The notes: generated by a model from the letters alone, not told the origin. A stretch of DNA of 64,000 nucleotides from Salegentibacter salegens (GCF_900142975.1 NZ_LT670848.1:3224001-3288000); one strand, 5' to 3'. Positions 9,096 through 18,953 are shown, counted from the first letter of the stretch. Program-made: numbers and translations.

Positions 9096-9635
9096 TTATA
9101 AAATTCTACGTGCCATTACAAAAGTACCATTCCAATAAGGTTCAGAAAGTGAAGAAATAATAACCCCGCGCGAGGTAGAGGAGTGGATAAAATAAATCTT
9201 TTCGCTTTCTCTTTCTACCACCAAACCTACATGGTTAATTACTTTTCGGTTTTTATTAGTTTCAAAAAAAAGTAAATCTCCGGGAGCTACCTGTTTGATG
9301 TAAAGGCGTTCACCTTCTAAAGACATCGCACGAGAAGTTCTTGGGATAGCAATATCTTCCTCTAAAAATGATGTGTAAATAAGTCCGGAGCAATCCATAC
9401 CACGCTTTGTAGTGCCACCATATTTATAACGTGTACCTTCAAAACTTTTAGCCTTTGAAATAACGTTATAAACTTTTTTACTGGCAGGTTCAATTTCAGT
9501 ATTTCTCGAATGCGAAACTCTTTTAGTGCGATTGCTTTCACTTTTAGAGGTAATAACCTTTGAGCGTGAGCTTCCGCAAGAAATAAGGCTTATAAGAAAA
9601 AAGCCTAAAAAAAGGAACTTAAAAACTTTCTGCAT
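9096..9635 (-). CDS. NlpC/P60 (C40) peptidoglycan endopeptidase, lipoprotein
   Basis: Cleaves peptide stems of peptidoglycan. The N-terminus MQKVFKFLFLGFFLISLISC ends in a lipobox, so the mature protein is anchored by a lipidated cysteine. The C40 triad is visible: the catalytic cysteine in GMDCSGLIYTSF near residue 80, the histidine in INHVGLVVE near residue 138 and a third polar residue in YFIHSSTSRG. Length 179 residues is normal for a single-domain NlpC/P60 lipoprotein. It follows lpxB by three bases, so both are on one transcript. Confidence 0.9.
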   Translation of the reverse strand: MQKVFKFLFLGFFLISLISCGSSRSKVITSKSESNRTKRVSHSRNTEIEPASKKVYNVISKAKSFEGTRYKYGGTTKRGMDCSGLIYTSFLEEDIAIPRTSRAMSLEGERLYIKQVAPGDLLFFETNKNRKVINHVGLVVERESEKIYFIHSSTSRGVIISSLSEPYWNGTFVMARRIL

Positions 9636-9638
9636 AGA

Positions 9639-10754
9639 TCAATTTTTAATCGCTTCAACAATAAGCTGGGCGGTTTTTGCGCTGGCGCCTTTCCCACCTA
9701 ATTTTTGCTCTAATTCAAAATAATCTTTAAAGATTTTGGTGCGATGTTCTTCATCCAATATCTTCTTAAACTCTTTTTTGAGCATTTTCGTATTAAAATC
9801 GTTCTGAATTAACTCTTTTACTACCTCGCGATTCATAATAAGGTTTACCAGTGAAATATAGTCCAGATTCACTATTCGGCGGGCGATTTGATAAGAAATA
9901 TAGCTGCCCTTGTAGCAAACAACTTCTGGAATTTTAAATAATGCAGTTTCTAAAGTCGCAGTTCCTGAAGTTACCATCGCTGCGTGAGAAAGGCTTAGCA
10001 CATCGTAAGTTCTATTCATTATTAGTTTGATGTTCTTTTGCTTAATAAAGGGAGCGTAGAACTCTGCATCCTGGCTGGGTGCGCCTGCAATTACAAATTG
10101 ATACTCGGGGAAATCTGGCGTAATACTCAACATTACTTCCAGCATTTTTGAAATTTCCTGCTTACGGCTGCCCGGTAAAACTGCAATTATTGGCCTGTTA
10201 TCTAACTGGTATTTCTTTTTCACTGCCTCCACATTGGGTAGATCCTTTTGGCCAATGGCATCAATAAGCGGGTGACCTACAAAATGGACCGGGAAGTTGT
10301 GTTTTTCTTCATAAAATTCTTTTTCAAACGGCAGGATTACGTACATATGATCGATATCCCGTTTTATCGCCTGAATTCGGTTTTCTTTCCACGCCCAAAT
10401 TTGAGGAGAAATATAATAATGCGTTTGGTAACCTTCCTCTTTAGCCCATTTGGCAATTCTTAAATTAAAGCCGGGATAATCTACAAAAATGATGGCATCT
10501 GGCTTAAATGCACTAATATCTTCTTTGCAAAATGAAATATTCTTTAGAATGGTTTTTAAGTTAAAAAGCACTTCCACAAAACCCATAAAAGCCAATTCCC
10601 GATAATGTTTTACCAGGTTACCTCCCTGTTGCTGCATAAGATCGCCGCCCCAAAATCTGAATTCAGCCTCGGAATCTGCTTGTTTTAAAGCCCGCATTAG
10701 GTTAGAGGCGTGTAGGTCTCCAGAGGCTTCTCCTGCAATAATGTAATATTTCAT
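9639..10754 (-). CDS. lpxB: Lipid-A-disaccharide synthase
   Basis: Glycosyltransferase (GT19) joining UDP-diacylglucosamine and lipid X to form the lipid A disaccharide at the inner face of the inner membrane. The start MKYYIIAGEASGDLHASNLMRAL is the family signature; further landmarks are PDAIIFVDYPGFN, YYISPQIWAWKENRI and VLPGSRKQEI. The 371 residues fit the family. It belongs to the surE-lpxB-NlpC/P60-comEC group. Confidence 0.96.
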   Translation of the reverse strand: MKYYIIAGEASGDLHASNLMRALKQADSEAEFRFWGGDLMQQQGGNLVKHYRELAFMGFVEVLFNLKTILKNISFCKEDISAFKPDAIIFVDYPGFNLRIAKWAKEEGYQTHYYISPQIWAWKENRIQAIKRDIDHMYVILPFEKEFYEEKHNFPVHFVGHPLIDAIGQKDLPNVEAVKKKYQLDNRPIIAVLPGSRKQEISKMLEVMLSITPDFPEYQFVIAGAPSQDAEFYAPFIKQKNIKLIMNRTYDVLSLSHAAMVTSGTATLETALFKIPEVVCYKGSYISYQIARRIVNLDYISLVNLIMNREVVKELIQNDFNTKMLKKEFKKILDEEHRTKIFKDYFELEQKLGGKGASAKTAQLIVEAIKN

Positions 10755-10852
10755 TTTTATAATTTTTTATCCCAATTTTGGAATTAAACACAGGCTTATT
10801 CTCATATTCCTGTGTGGTGCCAATTTTTGGGTTCAGCAACAGCTGGTTTCAT

Positions 10853-11134
10853 TTAGACTATTTTTGAAATGAAAATGGTAATTGCTGCAATAATACTGGC
10901 CAAAAGTACACCTCTTGCGTGATAGATTTGTTTTTTTCGAAGGAATACAAAAAATGGTAAAAAATTTAAAATTGCACCCAGGGCAATGAGCTTGCCAATA
11001 TATCCTTCAGCAAATGCATTGTCTAAGGTTTCGTCTATGCCCATTTCAGAAAAAAGTAGGATATAGAGGAAAATGCCGCCAATATTGGCAGAAATTCCGG
11101 TTAAAAATCCTATAAAAATGTTTTGCTTAATCAT
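10853..11134 (-). CDS. Small three-helix membrane protein, unknown function
   Basis: A 93-residue protein with three predicted membrane helices (about residues 5-27, 47-65 and 74-92) separated by a short acidic loop (GIDETLDNAFAEG). I do not recognise a named family; similar small proteins are found next to surE in flavobacteria as far as I recall. Its start overlaps the end of surE by eight bases, which supports it as a real, translationally coupled gene. Confidence 0.7.
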   Translation of the reverse strand: MIKQNIFIGFLTGISANIGGIFLYILLFSEMGIDETLDNAFAEGYIGKLIALGAILNFLPFFVFLRKKQIYHARGVLLASIIAAITIFISKIV

Positions 11135-11909
11135 TAAGCTCCCAATTATTTAAATCGTCTAAAAAGTGGTGCGCCGTTAGATCAAATTGAACGGGAACTA
11201 CTGAAACATACCCTTTTCCAAGTGCCCATTCGTCGGTGTCTTCGCCTTTATCTTTATTTACAAATTTACCGGTGAGCCAGTAATATTCCCGTCCCTGCGG
11301 GTTGGTTCTTTTATCAAATTCTTCTTCCCATTGCGCGTTGGCCTGCCTGCAAACCTTCATTCCTTTAATTTCTGAAGCAGGAAGTTTAGGGATATTTACA
11401 TTTAGTACCACTCCTTTTGGAAGGCCGTTTTTTATAACATTTCGGGTAATTGCTTTTACATATTTTCGGGCAGGTTCAAAATCGGCATTTAAAGAATAAT
11501 CCAATAAAGAAAAGCCAATGGCGGGGATTCCTTCTACACCGGCTTCTACCGCGGCGCTCATAGTTCCCGAGTAAATTACATTTATAGAAGAGTTTGAACC
11601 GTGGTTAATTCCACTCACGCAAAGATCTGGTTTGCGGTGCAGGATTTCCTGTGTGGCAATTTTCACACAATCTGCCGGCGTACCTGAGCAGCTGTATTCT
11701 TTATGTTTATAATTTTCTTTAATGGTAACCTGTTCACAAAATAAAGTATCGCTAATGGTTATGGCGTGTCCCATTCCGCTTTGCGGGCTATCTGGCGCCA
11801 CCACCACTACATCGCCCAGTTCTTTCATTACCTCAATTAAAGTCCTTATTCCGGGAGCGGTAATACCGTCGTCATTAGTAACCAGTATTAATGGTTTTTT
11901 CTTTGTCAT
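11127..11909 (-). CDS. surE: 5'/3'-nucleotidase SurE
   Basis: Metal-dependent phosphatase acting on nucleoside monophosphates, with a survival role in stationary phase in other bacteria. The N-terminal metal-binding motif VTNDDGITAPGI, then SGINHGSNSSINVIYSGTMSAA with the conserved asparagine and GTVGAA-like turn, are both present. The 260-residue length is typical. It heads the minus-strand group that runs through lpxB to comEC; no clear promoter element was found in the 89 bases upstream. Confidence 0.95.
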   Translation of the reverse strand: MTKKKPLILVTNDDGITAPGIRTLIEVMKELGDVVVVAPDSPQSGMGHAITISDTLFCEQVTIKENYKHKEYSCSGTPADCVKIATQEILHRKPDLCVSGINHGSNSSINVIYSGTMSAAVEAGVEGIPAIGFSLLDYSLNADFEPARKYVKAITRNVIKNGLPKGVVLNVNIPKLPASEIKGMKVCRQANAQWEEEFDKRTNPQGREYYWLTGKFVNKDKGEDTDEWALGKGYVSVVPVQFDLTAHHFLDDLNNWELND

Positions 11910-12055
11910 GGCCTATTTTTTATAAGAGCTAAAATAGTAATTTCAGTAAGAAACCTTATCTTAGTAGTTTAACAAATTATTATTACCTGTTAGCTTTATT
12001 GGCACAATTTTTAATGTATTTTGGAGAGCTGTTAATGATGAAATTTATGCTATTT

Positions 12056-14191
12056 ATGAAAAGGAATTTTAAAATCTTGGTGGTGGTGCTTTTAATGGCT
12101 GCTACTTCCTGTAGTTTTACTACTAAACAATTCGACGATCCTAATAAAGATAAACTTCTTATAGACCTTATTACCTATGTTTTAAATGAAGGTCACTATG
12201 ATGCAAGGGAAATTAATGATGAATTTTCTGAAGGGGTTTACGATAAGTATCTTGGAGGTTTAGATGGGTCTAAACGCTTCTTTTATGCCAGTGATGTTGA
12301 AGAGTTTAATGAATACAGAGATAAGATAGACGAGCAGATTAAGGAGAAAGAAATTGATTTTTTTGATCTTACTTATAACCGACTTCTAAAACGATCTGAA
12401 GAAGCTCGAAAAATCTACAAAGAAATCCTGGAAGAGCCTTTTGATTATTCTGAAGCTGAAGATATAAATACAGACTTTTCTGAAGCCGAGTATGTATCTT
12501 CAAAAGAAGAGCTAAAGGAGCGTTGGAGAAAACAACTTAAATTTTCTACCCTTATCACTTATCACGACAAAGTGGAAGAGGAAGAAATGAAAAAAGAAGA
12601 AGATAAGGATTATGAAATGAAGTCTAAAGAAGAACTGGAAAAAGATGCCCGTGAGGTAACTTTAAGTTCTTTAGATGAATATTATGATTTCACAGATGAT
12701 TTGGAGCGTAAAGATTACTTTTCAGTGTATCTAAATGCAATTGTTGAATCTTTTGATCCGCATACGCTATATTTTGCTCCGCAGGATAAAGACAGGTTTG
12801 ATATTGCAATGTCTGGAAAACTGGAAGGAATTGGAGCCCGTCTTCAAAAGAAAAGCGATAATATTACAGTGACCGAAGTGATTTCTGGTGGTCCGGCCTG
12901 GAGAAGTGAAGAACTTTCTGAAGGAGATGAAATTTTAAAAGTACAACAGGAAGATGAAGAAGATCCTGTAAGTATTGTAGGTATGCGCCTGGAAGATGCG
13001 GTAGACCTGATTAAAGGCCCAAAAGATTCTAAAGTTACCTTAACCGTTCGTAAAAAACTAATGGGTAATATTGAAGAAATCACTTTAACCCGTGATATTG
13101 TTGAAATTGAAGAAACCTATGCTAAAACTGCTATGGTAGAGCAGGAAGGGAAGAATTTTGGTTTAATAAACCTACCTAAGTTCTATTTTAATATGGAAGA
13201 TTATGAAGAGCGAAATGCTGCTTCAGATATCAAAAAAGATATTATTCGATTAAAGGAAAAGAATATGGACGGTCTTGTACTAGACCTTAGAAATAATGGT
13301 GGAGGTTCTTTAAAAACCGTTGTTGATATCGCCGGACTTTTTATTGAGGAAGGACCAATTGTTCAGGTCAAATCTAACGGACAAAGAAAAGATGTTCTTT
13401 CAGATGAAGATCCTTCTGTGCTTTGGGATGGCCCTCTTGTAATACTGGTAAACGAACTTTCAGCTTCGGCCTCAGAAATTCTGGCAGCAGCAATGCAAGA
13501 TTATAAACGAGCTATTATTATAGGAAGTAAACAAACCTATGGTAAGGGAACCGTTCAAAATGTTATAGATCTTAACCGTTGGTTGAGAAGTAATGAATTT
13601 GGAGATGTTGGTGCACTAAAGCTTACTACCCAAAAGTTTTATAGAGTAAATGGAGGTTCTACCCAGTTAGAAGGGGTGAAAAGTGATGTTGTGGTGCCAG
13701 ATCGTTATAGTTTTGTAGACATAGGGGAGAAAGACCAGGATAATCCTTTACCCTGGGATAAGATAGATCCTGCTAAATATGAAGTTTGGGATGGTTATGT
13801 AGATTTTGAAAAAACTATTGCAAACAGTAAAGATCGAATGAACTCTAATGAGCAGTTAAAGCGTATAGAGCAGCATGCGAAATGGATTAAAGACCAAAGC
13901 GATAATAATGCACATTCTCTTAATTTTGAAGAATATGCGGCAACCGCTGAAAGAAACAAGGAAATGGCAAAAAGCTTTGATTCCATAAACGATTATAAAA
14001 CAAACCTGACTTTTACTTCTTTACCTTATGAAGAGAAAATGTTTGAAAATGATACTATCCTAAAGGAAAAAAGAGATCGCTGGCATAAAAATTTAAACAG
14101 AGATGTTTACGTTGAGGAAGCAATTCACGTGCTATCTGATATGCGAAAAAATAATATTAGAGAAGATAAATTAGCAAAGGTAAGAGACTAA
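12056..14191 (+). CDS. Carboxy-terminal processing peptidase (Tsp/Prc), lipoprotein
   Basis: Periplasmic S41 protease that trims or degrades proteins from their C-termini. ATG 12056 gives a neat lipoprotein signal, MKRNFKILVVVLLMAATSC; in-frame starts at 12035 and 12038, preceded by GGAGAG, are possible. The order is an N-terminal helical domain, a PDZ domain (LEGIGARLQ...GGPAWRSEELSEGDEILKV), the catalytic domain with GLVLDLRNNGGGSL, the serine in NELSASASEI and the lysine in TYGKGTVQN, then a DUF3340-like C-terminal domain. About 711 residues, as in the Prc group of Gram-negatives. It ends at a hairpin terminator. Confidence 0.93.
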   Translation: MKRNFKILVVVLLMAATSCSFTTKQFDDPNKDKLLIDLITYVLNEGHYDAREINDEFSEGVYDKYLGGLDGSKRFFYASDVEEFNEYRDKIDEQIKEKEIDFFDLTYNRLLKRSEEARKIYKEILEEPFDYSEAEDINTDFSEAEYVSSKEELKERWRKQLKFSTLITYHDKVEEEEMKKEEDKDYEMKSKEELEKDAREVTLSSLDEYYDFTDDLERKDYFSVYLNAIVESFDPHTLYFAPQDKDRFDIAMSGKLEGIGARLQKKSDNITVTEVISGGPAWRSEELSEGDEILKVQQEDEEDPVSIVGMRLEDAVDLIKGPKDSKVTLTVRKKLMGNIEEITLTRDIVEIEETYAKTAMVEQEGKNFGLINLPKFYFNMEDYEERNAASDIKKDIIRLKEKNMDGLVLDLRNNGGGSLKTVVDIAGLFIEEGPIVQVKSNGQRKDVLSDEDPSVLWDGPLVILVNELSASASEILAAAMQDYKRAIIIGSKQTYGKGTVQNVIDLNRWLRSNEFGDVGALKLTTQKFYRVNGGSTQLEGVKSDVVVPDRYSFVDIGEKDQDNPLPWDKIDPAKYEVWDGYVDFEKTIANSKDRMNSNEQLKRIEQHAKWIKDQSDNNAHSLNFEEYAATAERNKEMAKSFDSINDYKTNLTFTSLPYEEKMFENDTILKEKRDRWHKNLNRDVYVEEAIHVLSDMRKNNIREDKLAKVRD

Positions 14192-14210
14192 TTATTCTAT
14201 AGGATAAAGT

Positions 14211-14238
14211 AAAAGCGCTTCAGCAATGAGGCGCTTTT
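14211..14238 (+). terminator. Rho-independent terminator after prc
   Basis: Stem AAAAGCGC / GCGCTTTT followed by TTTTA, 19 bases after the protease stop codon. Confidence 0.75.
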
Positions 14239-14257
14239 TTTATGCTATAACTAATTT

Positions 14258-14365
14258 ACTCGATAATCGAGATTTAATGCTCCGTTCCAACATTTTCAGG
14301 ATGCCTCGAAATTAAAAATATTATTTTCTATGAATGCCTTGTAAGTTTGCTCCGAGGTAGTTAAC
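14258..14365 (+). repeat. Dispersed CTCGATAATCGAG repeat, long copy A
   Basis: About 108 bases that align almost end to end, with roughly four fifths identical positions, to 42915-43023. It begins with the near-palindrome CTCGATAATCGAG and ends with GGTAGTTAACT. It lies in the 325-base gap between the convergent prc and rodA genes; the rest of that gap (14366-14439) shows only AT-rich DNA. Confidence 0.75.
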
Positions 14366-14439
14366 TGAATCTAAGAGAGACTGAAATCTGTAAGCCTGTA
14401 TTATCGAAGATTTTATTCCGAAAAGCTTAACTTTGTGCT

Positions 14440-14520
14440 ATGCTTAAAAGAAAATATATCTATCCGCTCGTCATTTTGGTTGTTGCAGCTGCTTTGTTAT
14501 TAGCAGAGCGCTGTAATTAA
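14440..14520 (+). CDS. Possible 26-residue hydrophobic peptide
   Basis: An ATG-initiated frame of 26 codons, MLKRKYIYPLVILVVAAALL followed by LAERCN, with basic N-terminus and one membrane helix. It overlaps the rodA stop codon on the other strand. The amino-acid pattern is plausible for a small membrane peptide, but there is no promoter match or relative to support it. Confidence 0.15.
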   Translation: MLKRKYIYPLVILVVAAALLLAERCN

Positions 14521-15767
14521 AAAGACATCCTGTCTGAATCCAGTTTAATAAAAATAAACAGGAGAATTGTGAATGCCCAAAGCCCCGAGCCGCCGTAGCT
14601 TAAAAATGGCAGCGGAATACCAACGGTGGGAAAAATGCCTATAACCATACCTATGTTTACCAGGAAGTGCATAAAGATTATCCCAATTACTCCATAACCG
14701 TAAACCCTATTGAATGTTGAGCGTTGCCGTTCTGCCATAAAAAGCAGGCGCAGCATAAGCAGCACAAACAGGGCAAGAATAAACGTACTGCCTAAAAAGC
14801 CCCATTCTTCACCTACAGTACTGAAAATATAATCTGTGTGTTGTTCCGGTACAAAATGACCTTTGGTTTGTGTCCCTTCTGTCCAGCCTTTTCCGAATAT
14901 TCCACCGCTACCTATAGCAATTTCACTCTGGTTGGTATTATAGCCAATTCCGCGAGAATCTACTTCTTTTCCTAATACAATGTTGAATCGATCCCGGTGA
15001 TGCTGTTTAAATACGTTTTCAAACACATAATTTACCGAAAGTGAAAATCCTACTGCAATTGCGGCAAAAAATAAATATTTTAGAATATTAGGTCTTCTTT
15101 TCAGGTTTTTAAGGTAAACCAATATTGCAATTAATAACACTCCGCCAATCACCCATAATGGACCAAACGCCAGGGTAGCCACAAATAAAATAGCGGCGAA
15201 AAACCCGAGTAATAAATAGGCGAAATGTAGCCCTTCCCTATATAAGGCAAAAGCAAATGAGAAATACACCATCGCACTGCCTGCATCGGGCTGTAAGAGC
15301 ACTAAAATCATTGGAAGTGCAATTATTAAAAAGACCCTTAATTGATGCTTAAAATCTTTAATATTGGTTTGTATGCCACTTAGATATTTAGCAACGGCTA
15401 ATGCTGTGGCTGCTTTGGCAAACTCTGCCGGTTGAATGCTAACGGGGCCTATTTGGTACCAGGCTGTTTGACCAGCAATCGTACTTCCAAAAACGAATAA
15501 TCCTGCTAAGCTTAAAAGACTAATTGCATAAATTACACTGGAAAAACGCTGATAAAATTTTGCTTCAATAGAGAGTATTAAAATTATAAGGAAGATGCTT
15601 AAAACAATAAACAGGGCTTGCCTGCTATAAGGAGCATCCATATTATAAAAATCAATGGGGCTGCCAGATCCCAATGAAGCTGAATAAATATTGGCCCATC
15701 CGAAGCCAACTAATAAAAGGTAAATAAAAATAGTAATCCAATCGAATCCTGCTACGCTTTTACTCAT
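14517..15767 (-). CDS. rodA: Peptidoglycan glycosyltransferase RodA
   Basis: SEDS-family glycan polymerase of the elongation (Rod) complex, working with PBP2 in the inner membrane. About ten helices; SEDS landmarks include ITLLQPDAGSAMV-like VLLQPDAGSAMVYFSF, the long periplasmic loop with KEVDSRGIGYNTNQSEIAIGSGGIFGKGW and EQHTDYIFSTVGEEWGFLG, and the C-terminal GIFPTVGIPLPFLSYGGSG. 416 residues is slightly longer than E. coli RodA. It is the final gene of the purH-mreBCD-mrdA-rodA run and directly abuts mrdA. Confidence 0.96.
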   Translation of the reverse strand: MSKSVAGFDWITIFIYLLLVGFGWANIYSASLGSGSPIDFYNMDAPYSRQALFIVLSIFLIILILSIEAKFYQRFSSVIYAISLLSLAGLFVFGSTIAGQTAWYQIGPVSIQPAEFAKAATALAVAKYLSGIQTNIKDFKHQLRVFLIIALPMILVLLQPDAGSAMVYFSFAFALYREGLHFAYLLLGFFAAILFVATLAFGPLWVIGGVLLIAILVYLKNLKRRPNILKYLFFAAIAVGFSLSVNYVFENVFKQHHRDRFNIVLGKEVDSRGIGYNTNQSEIAIGSGGIFGKGWTEGTQTKGHFVPEQHTDYIFSTVGEEWGFLGSTFILALFVLLMLRLLFMAERQRSTFNRVYGYGVIGIIFMHFLVNIGMVIGIFPTVGIPLPFLSYGGSGLWAFTILLFIFIKLDSDRMSF

Positions 15768-17636
15768 TTACCGATTTATTATAAAAGGTTCCCCACTTAA
15801 TGGTTTGGCGTATTCTTCTTCAAGACTGTGACTTAAAATCCAGTCTTCCATGTCTGTTCTGGTAATTTCCTTTTTAATATATTTTTCAACCATTAGACTG
15901 GCAATTCTTCCCGCATAGCGGCTTCCCCAATATCCATTTTCCACAAATACGGCAATGGCTATTTTTGGATTATCTACCGGCGCAAAAGCTACAAAGATTG
16001 AGTGATCTGTAAGTTGGGTGCGTTTCCCGTCAATTTTCGTGAAATTTTCTGCAGTTCCCGTCTTCCCGGCGATTTCAATTCCGGGTATTTGCAAGCTTCT
16101 CGCAGTACCATTTTTGTAAACCTGGTGCATTCCTTCAACTACAGGGTCAAAATGTTTGGTATCTACGGTTGTTATATTTTTTACAGTAAATTTTTCCTCT
16201 TTTATAGGGTCACCTTCAACTGCTTTTAAAATATGCGGCGTATAATACCAGCCACGATTAGCAATAGTTGCCGTTATATTTGCCAATTGAATTGGTGTCG
16301 TCAAAACTTCACCCTGGCCAATAGCATTAGATATGGTGGCAGTAGAATACCATTTATAGGTTGGGTAATTATAAATTCGGTTATAATAATCGGCATCAGG
16401 AATTTTACCCGGTCTTCCTGTGCTAAGATCATTTCCCATAAACTGACCAAGGCCAAAACTTTTTAGATGCGCATTCCAGGTATCAATCCCTTCTTGAGGA
16501 GTGGGAAATTTTTCTATTGTTTTTCTATAAACCTGTGCAAAATATGAATTACAGGAGTTCGCGATACCCGGCACAAGGTCCAGGGGGCTGGGATGAGCAT
16601 GGCAACCCAAAGGACGCCTGGCTCCGTAATTATAACCATTGTTGCAGGAAAACCTATCATCTGTATCTATTACGCCTTCTTGCAGCCCAATTAAGCCGGT
16701 TAAAGCTTTAAATGGAGATCCGGGAGGGTATTCAGCTAAGAGTCCGCGATCGTAAAGAGGATTAGCGATAGAATCATAATAAAGTCTGGTGTAGTTTGGT
16801 GATCTTTTTCGGCCTACTAATAGCGCAGGGTCGTAATTAGGAGCGGTTACTAGGGAAAGAATTTCCCCGCTTTCAGGCTCTATAGCTACAATTCCCCCTC
16901 GTTTGTTCTCCATTAGTTTTTCCCCATACGCCTGTAATTCGGCATCTAAAGTTATGTTTATATCTTTTCCTTTGGTGGGAAGTGTGTCGTAAATTCCGTC
17001 TTTATATGGGCCAATGTCCCTGTTGAATCTATCTTTTTGAATATATTTCACCCCTTTTTCGCCTCGCAGTAATTCTTCGTAAACCGATTCCACCCCACTT
17101 CTTCCAATTAGGTCACCAGAAATATAATATGGATCGTCGTTGACTTTTTTCTGGTTTACCTGGGTAATATAACCCAAAACATTGGCGCTGTGATCTACCT
17201 GGTAATCTCTTAAAGAACGTTTTTGGATATAAAAACCTTCATATTTTCGCATTTTTTCCTGTAAATAAGCGTATTCCGATTTTGTTAATTGAGGAATAAT
17301 TACCGACGGAAGAATAGGGGAGTAGATCTTGGCCTTATCTAACCGTCTACCTAATTCTTCCGGTTCTATGCTTAGAATTTCACAGAATTCAGTTGTGTCA
17401 AAAGGCTTTAGGTTTCGCGGTATAGCCATCACATCGTAAGAAGGCTGGTTAGAAACCATCAATTTCCCGTTTCGGTCTGAAATATAACCGCGCTGCGGAT
17501 AATCGTAAACAACTTCTATAGCATTATCCTGAGACCTTACCGCAAAAGAATCGTCCATTATTTGCAAATAGAACAACCTGGCAAGAAAAATAATGCCGGT
17601 GGTAAGAATAATAATGTAAAGAAGTAATTTTCTCAT
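15768..17636 (-). CDS. mrdA: Penicillin-binding protein 2 (elongation transpeptidase)
   Basis: Class B transpeptidase that crosslinks peptidoglycan during side-wall growth, partner of RodA. One N-terminal membrane helix, a dimerisation domain (about residues 45-190), then the transpeptidase domain with all three motifs: SPFK (Ser307, Lys310, in YPPGSPFKALTG), SCN in ANSCNSYFAQV, and KTGT in AGKTGTAENF. The SxxK box has proline where STFK is more usual. 622 residues fit PBP2. Its start overlaps the mreD stop by four bases. Confidence 0.96.
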   Translation of the reverse strand: MRKLLLYIIILTTGIIFLARLFYLQIMDDSFAVRSQDNAIEVVYDYPQRGYISDRNGKLMVSNQPSYDVMAIPRNLKPFDTTEFCEILSIEPEELGRRLDKAKIYSPILPSVIIPQLTKSEYAYLQEKMRKYEGFYIQKRSLRDYQVDHSANVLGYITQVNQKKVNDDPYYISGDLIGRSGVESVYEELLRGEKGVKYIQKDRFNRDIGPYKDGIYDTLPTKGKDINITLDAELQAYGEKLMENKRGGIVAIEPESGEILSLVTAPNYDPALLVGRKRSPNYTRLYYDSIANPLYDRGLLAEYPPGSPFKALTGLIGLQEGVIDTDDRFSCNNGYNYGARRPLGCHAHPSPLDLVPGIANSCNSYFAQVYRKTIEKFPTPQEGIDTWNAHLKSFGLGQFMGNDLSTGRPGKIPDADYYNRIYNYPTYKWYSTATISNAIGQGEVLTTPIQLANITATIANRGWYYTPHILKAVEGDPIKEEKFTVKNITTVDTKHFDPVVEGMHQVYKNGTARSLQIPGIEIAGKTGTAENFTKIDGKRTQLTDHSIFVAFAPVDNPKIAIAVFVENGYWGSRYAGRIASLMVEKYIKKEITRTDMEDWILSHSLEEEYAKPLSGEPFIINR

Positions 17637-18139
17637 CTATATTTTTTACTGAAAACAATAAGGCTTAGCATAATCATAACAACACTGAAGATCCCTGAAA
17701 ATAACGTTTTTTTGAGGACTATTATTATATGACTTAAGCTGAACATTTCCAAGAAAAACAAGATAAAATGATGAATAATTATACTAATAAAAATATAGCT
17801 TAATCTAGCTCCAAAAGGTGTTGTAGAAAGCCTTAAATTTTGGTGATCATAGCTTATTCCAAAAGAAAATCGCAGCAAATTTGGCCTTATAAAAGCAATA
17901 ACTACACAGGCCGCCGCATGAACTCCGCCGCTATCTTCAAAAAGATCTATGCTGAAACCCAAAAGAAAAGCCAGAATTAAAAACAAGCTCTGATTACCAT
18001 TAAAAGGATAAAGTAAAATAAATAAAACATACAGGTAAGGGTTTATGTAGCCTAGAAAATTAATATTGTTAAGAATTAATACCTGTATAAATACTAATCC
18101 CACAAACCTGATGATATTTTTTAAAATACTATTGTTCAT
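17633..18139 (-). CDS. mreD: Rod shape-determining protein MreD
   Basis: Integral membrane subunit of the Mre elongation complex. 168 residues with about five helices, little sequence conservation but the MreD-like segment FLLGFSIDLFEDSGGVHAAACVVIAF. Identification rests strongly on its place between mreC (11-base overlap) and mrdA (4-base overlap). Confidence 0.9.
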   Translation of the reverse strand: MNNSILKNIIRFVGLVFIQVLILNNINFLGYINPYLYVLFILLYPFNGNQSLFLILAFLLGFSIDLFEDSGGVHAAACVVIAFIRPNLLRFSFGISYDHQNLRLSTTPFGARLSYIFISIIIHHFILFFLEMFSLSHIIIVLKKTLFSGIFSVVMIMLSLIVFSKKYR

Positions 18140-18953
18140 CTTCCTGCTCTAATTCAAGTATTTCTTCCCGCTCCAGGTTTTCAATTACATAAACATAACC
18201 AATATTGGTCATATCGTTAAAAAGCCTAACATTAATATTGTAATAACTTTCGCTTTGATCCAATTTAAAATCTTCAATACTACCAATAGGAATACCTTCA
18301 GGAAAAATTAAAGATTTCCCACCGGTAACTATGGTGTCGCCCTCTTTAACGGGCGCCTGCCGGGGTACATCAATAAGTTGAACGATATTAGGGTTTTTGC
18401 CATCCCAGATCAAACTTCCAAAATGATTGGTTTTATTTAACTGGGCGTTAATTTGAGAATCTGAATTTAATATGGAAATTACCCGTGAAAACCTGCTGTT
18501 CACACGGTCTACAATTCCAATTACTCCCTTACTTGTAATTACTCCAAATTCAGATTTTATTCCCGCTTCTTTTCCCTGGTTTAAGGTTAAAAAGTTGTTG
18601 GGTTTGGCGTAGTTATTATTGATAACCCTTGCGGTTCTAAAATAATAAGTGCCATCAAAAGTGGTAGTATCGGTATAATTTTCTACGGAAATTGTATCGT
18701 TTAAATTCGTAAGTACATTTCTAAGCTGCTTATTTTCTTCCATAAGGCGCTCGTTGTACTCATCTAAATGCATATACTTATCAAAATCGTTGGCCCAGGA
18801 ATAGATGCCGCCTGTTAGCCCATTAGCTGAGCTTATAAAACTGCTTTTGTGAAAAGAATGGGTTTGAATCGTAAAAAATACAGCTAATACAAGCAGAAAT
18901 AAGAATAGAATATTATTCTTATTCCGGATAAGAAAATTGAAAATTTGCTGCAT
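18129..18953 (-). CDS. mreC: Rod shape-determining protein MreC
   Basis: Bitopic periplasmic scaffold that links MreB/MreD to PBP2. One membrane helix near residues 15-30, a coiled coil (about 60-90, DKYMHLDEYNERLMEENKQL), and the beta-rich MreC domain with NNFLTLNQGKEAGI, GVIGIVDRVNSRFSRVISIL and GDTIVTGGKSLIFPEGIPIG. It ends in an acidic tail. 13 bases separate it from mreB. Confidence 0.95.
   Translation of the reverse strand: MQQIFNFLIRNKNNILFLFLLVLAVFFTIQTHSFHKSSFISSANGLTGGIYSWANDFDKYMHLDEYNERLMEENKQLRNVLTNLNDTISVENYTDTTTFDGTYYFRTARVINNNYAKPNNFLTLNQGKEAGIKSEFGVITSKGVIGIVDRVNSRFSRVISILNSDSQINAQLNKTNHFGSLIWDGKNPNIVQLIDVPRQAPVKEGDTIVTGGKSLIFPEGIPIGSIEDFKLDQSESYYNINVRLFNDMTNIGYVYVIENLEREEILELEQEDEQ

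Noticed and set aside
9526..9723. 65-residue plus-strand frame at the NlpC/P60-lpxB junction
   Set aside because: Runs antisense across two good genes and has no recognisable features.
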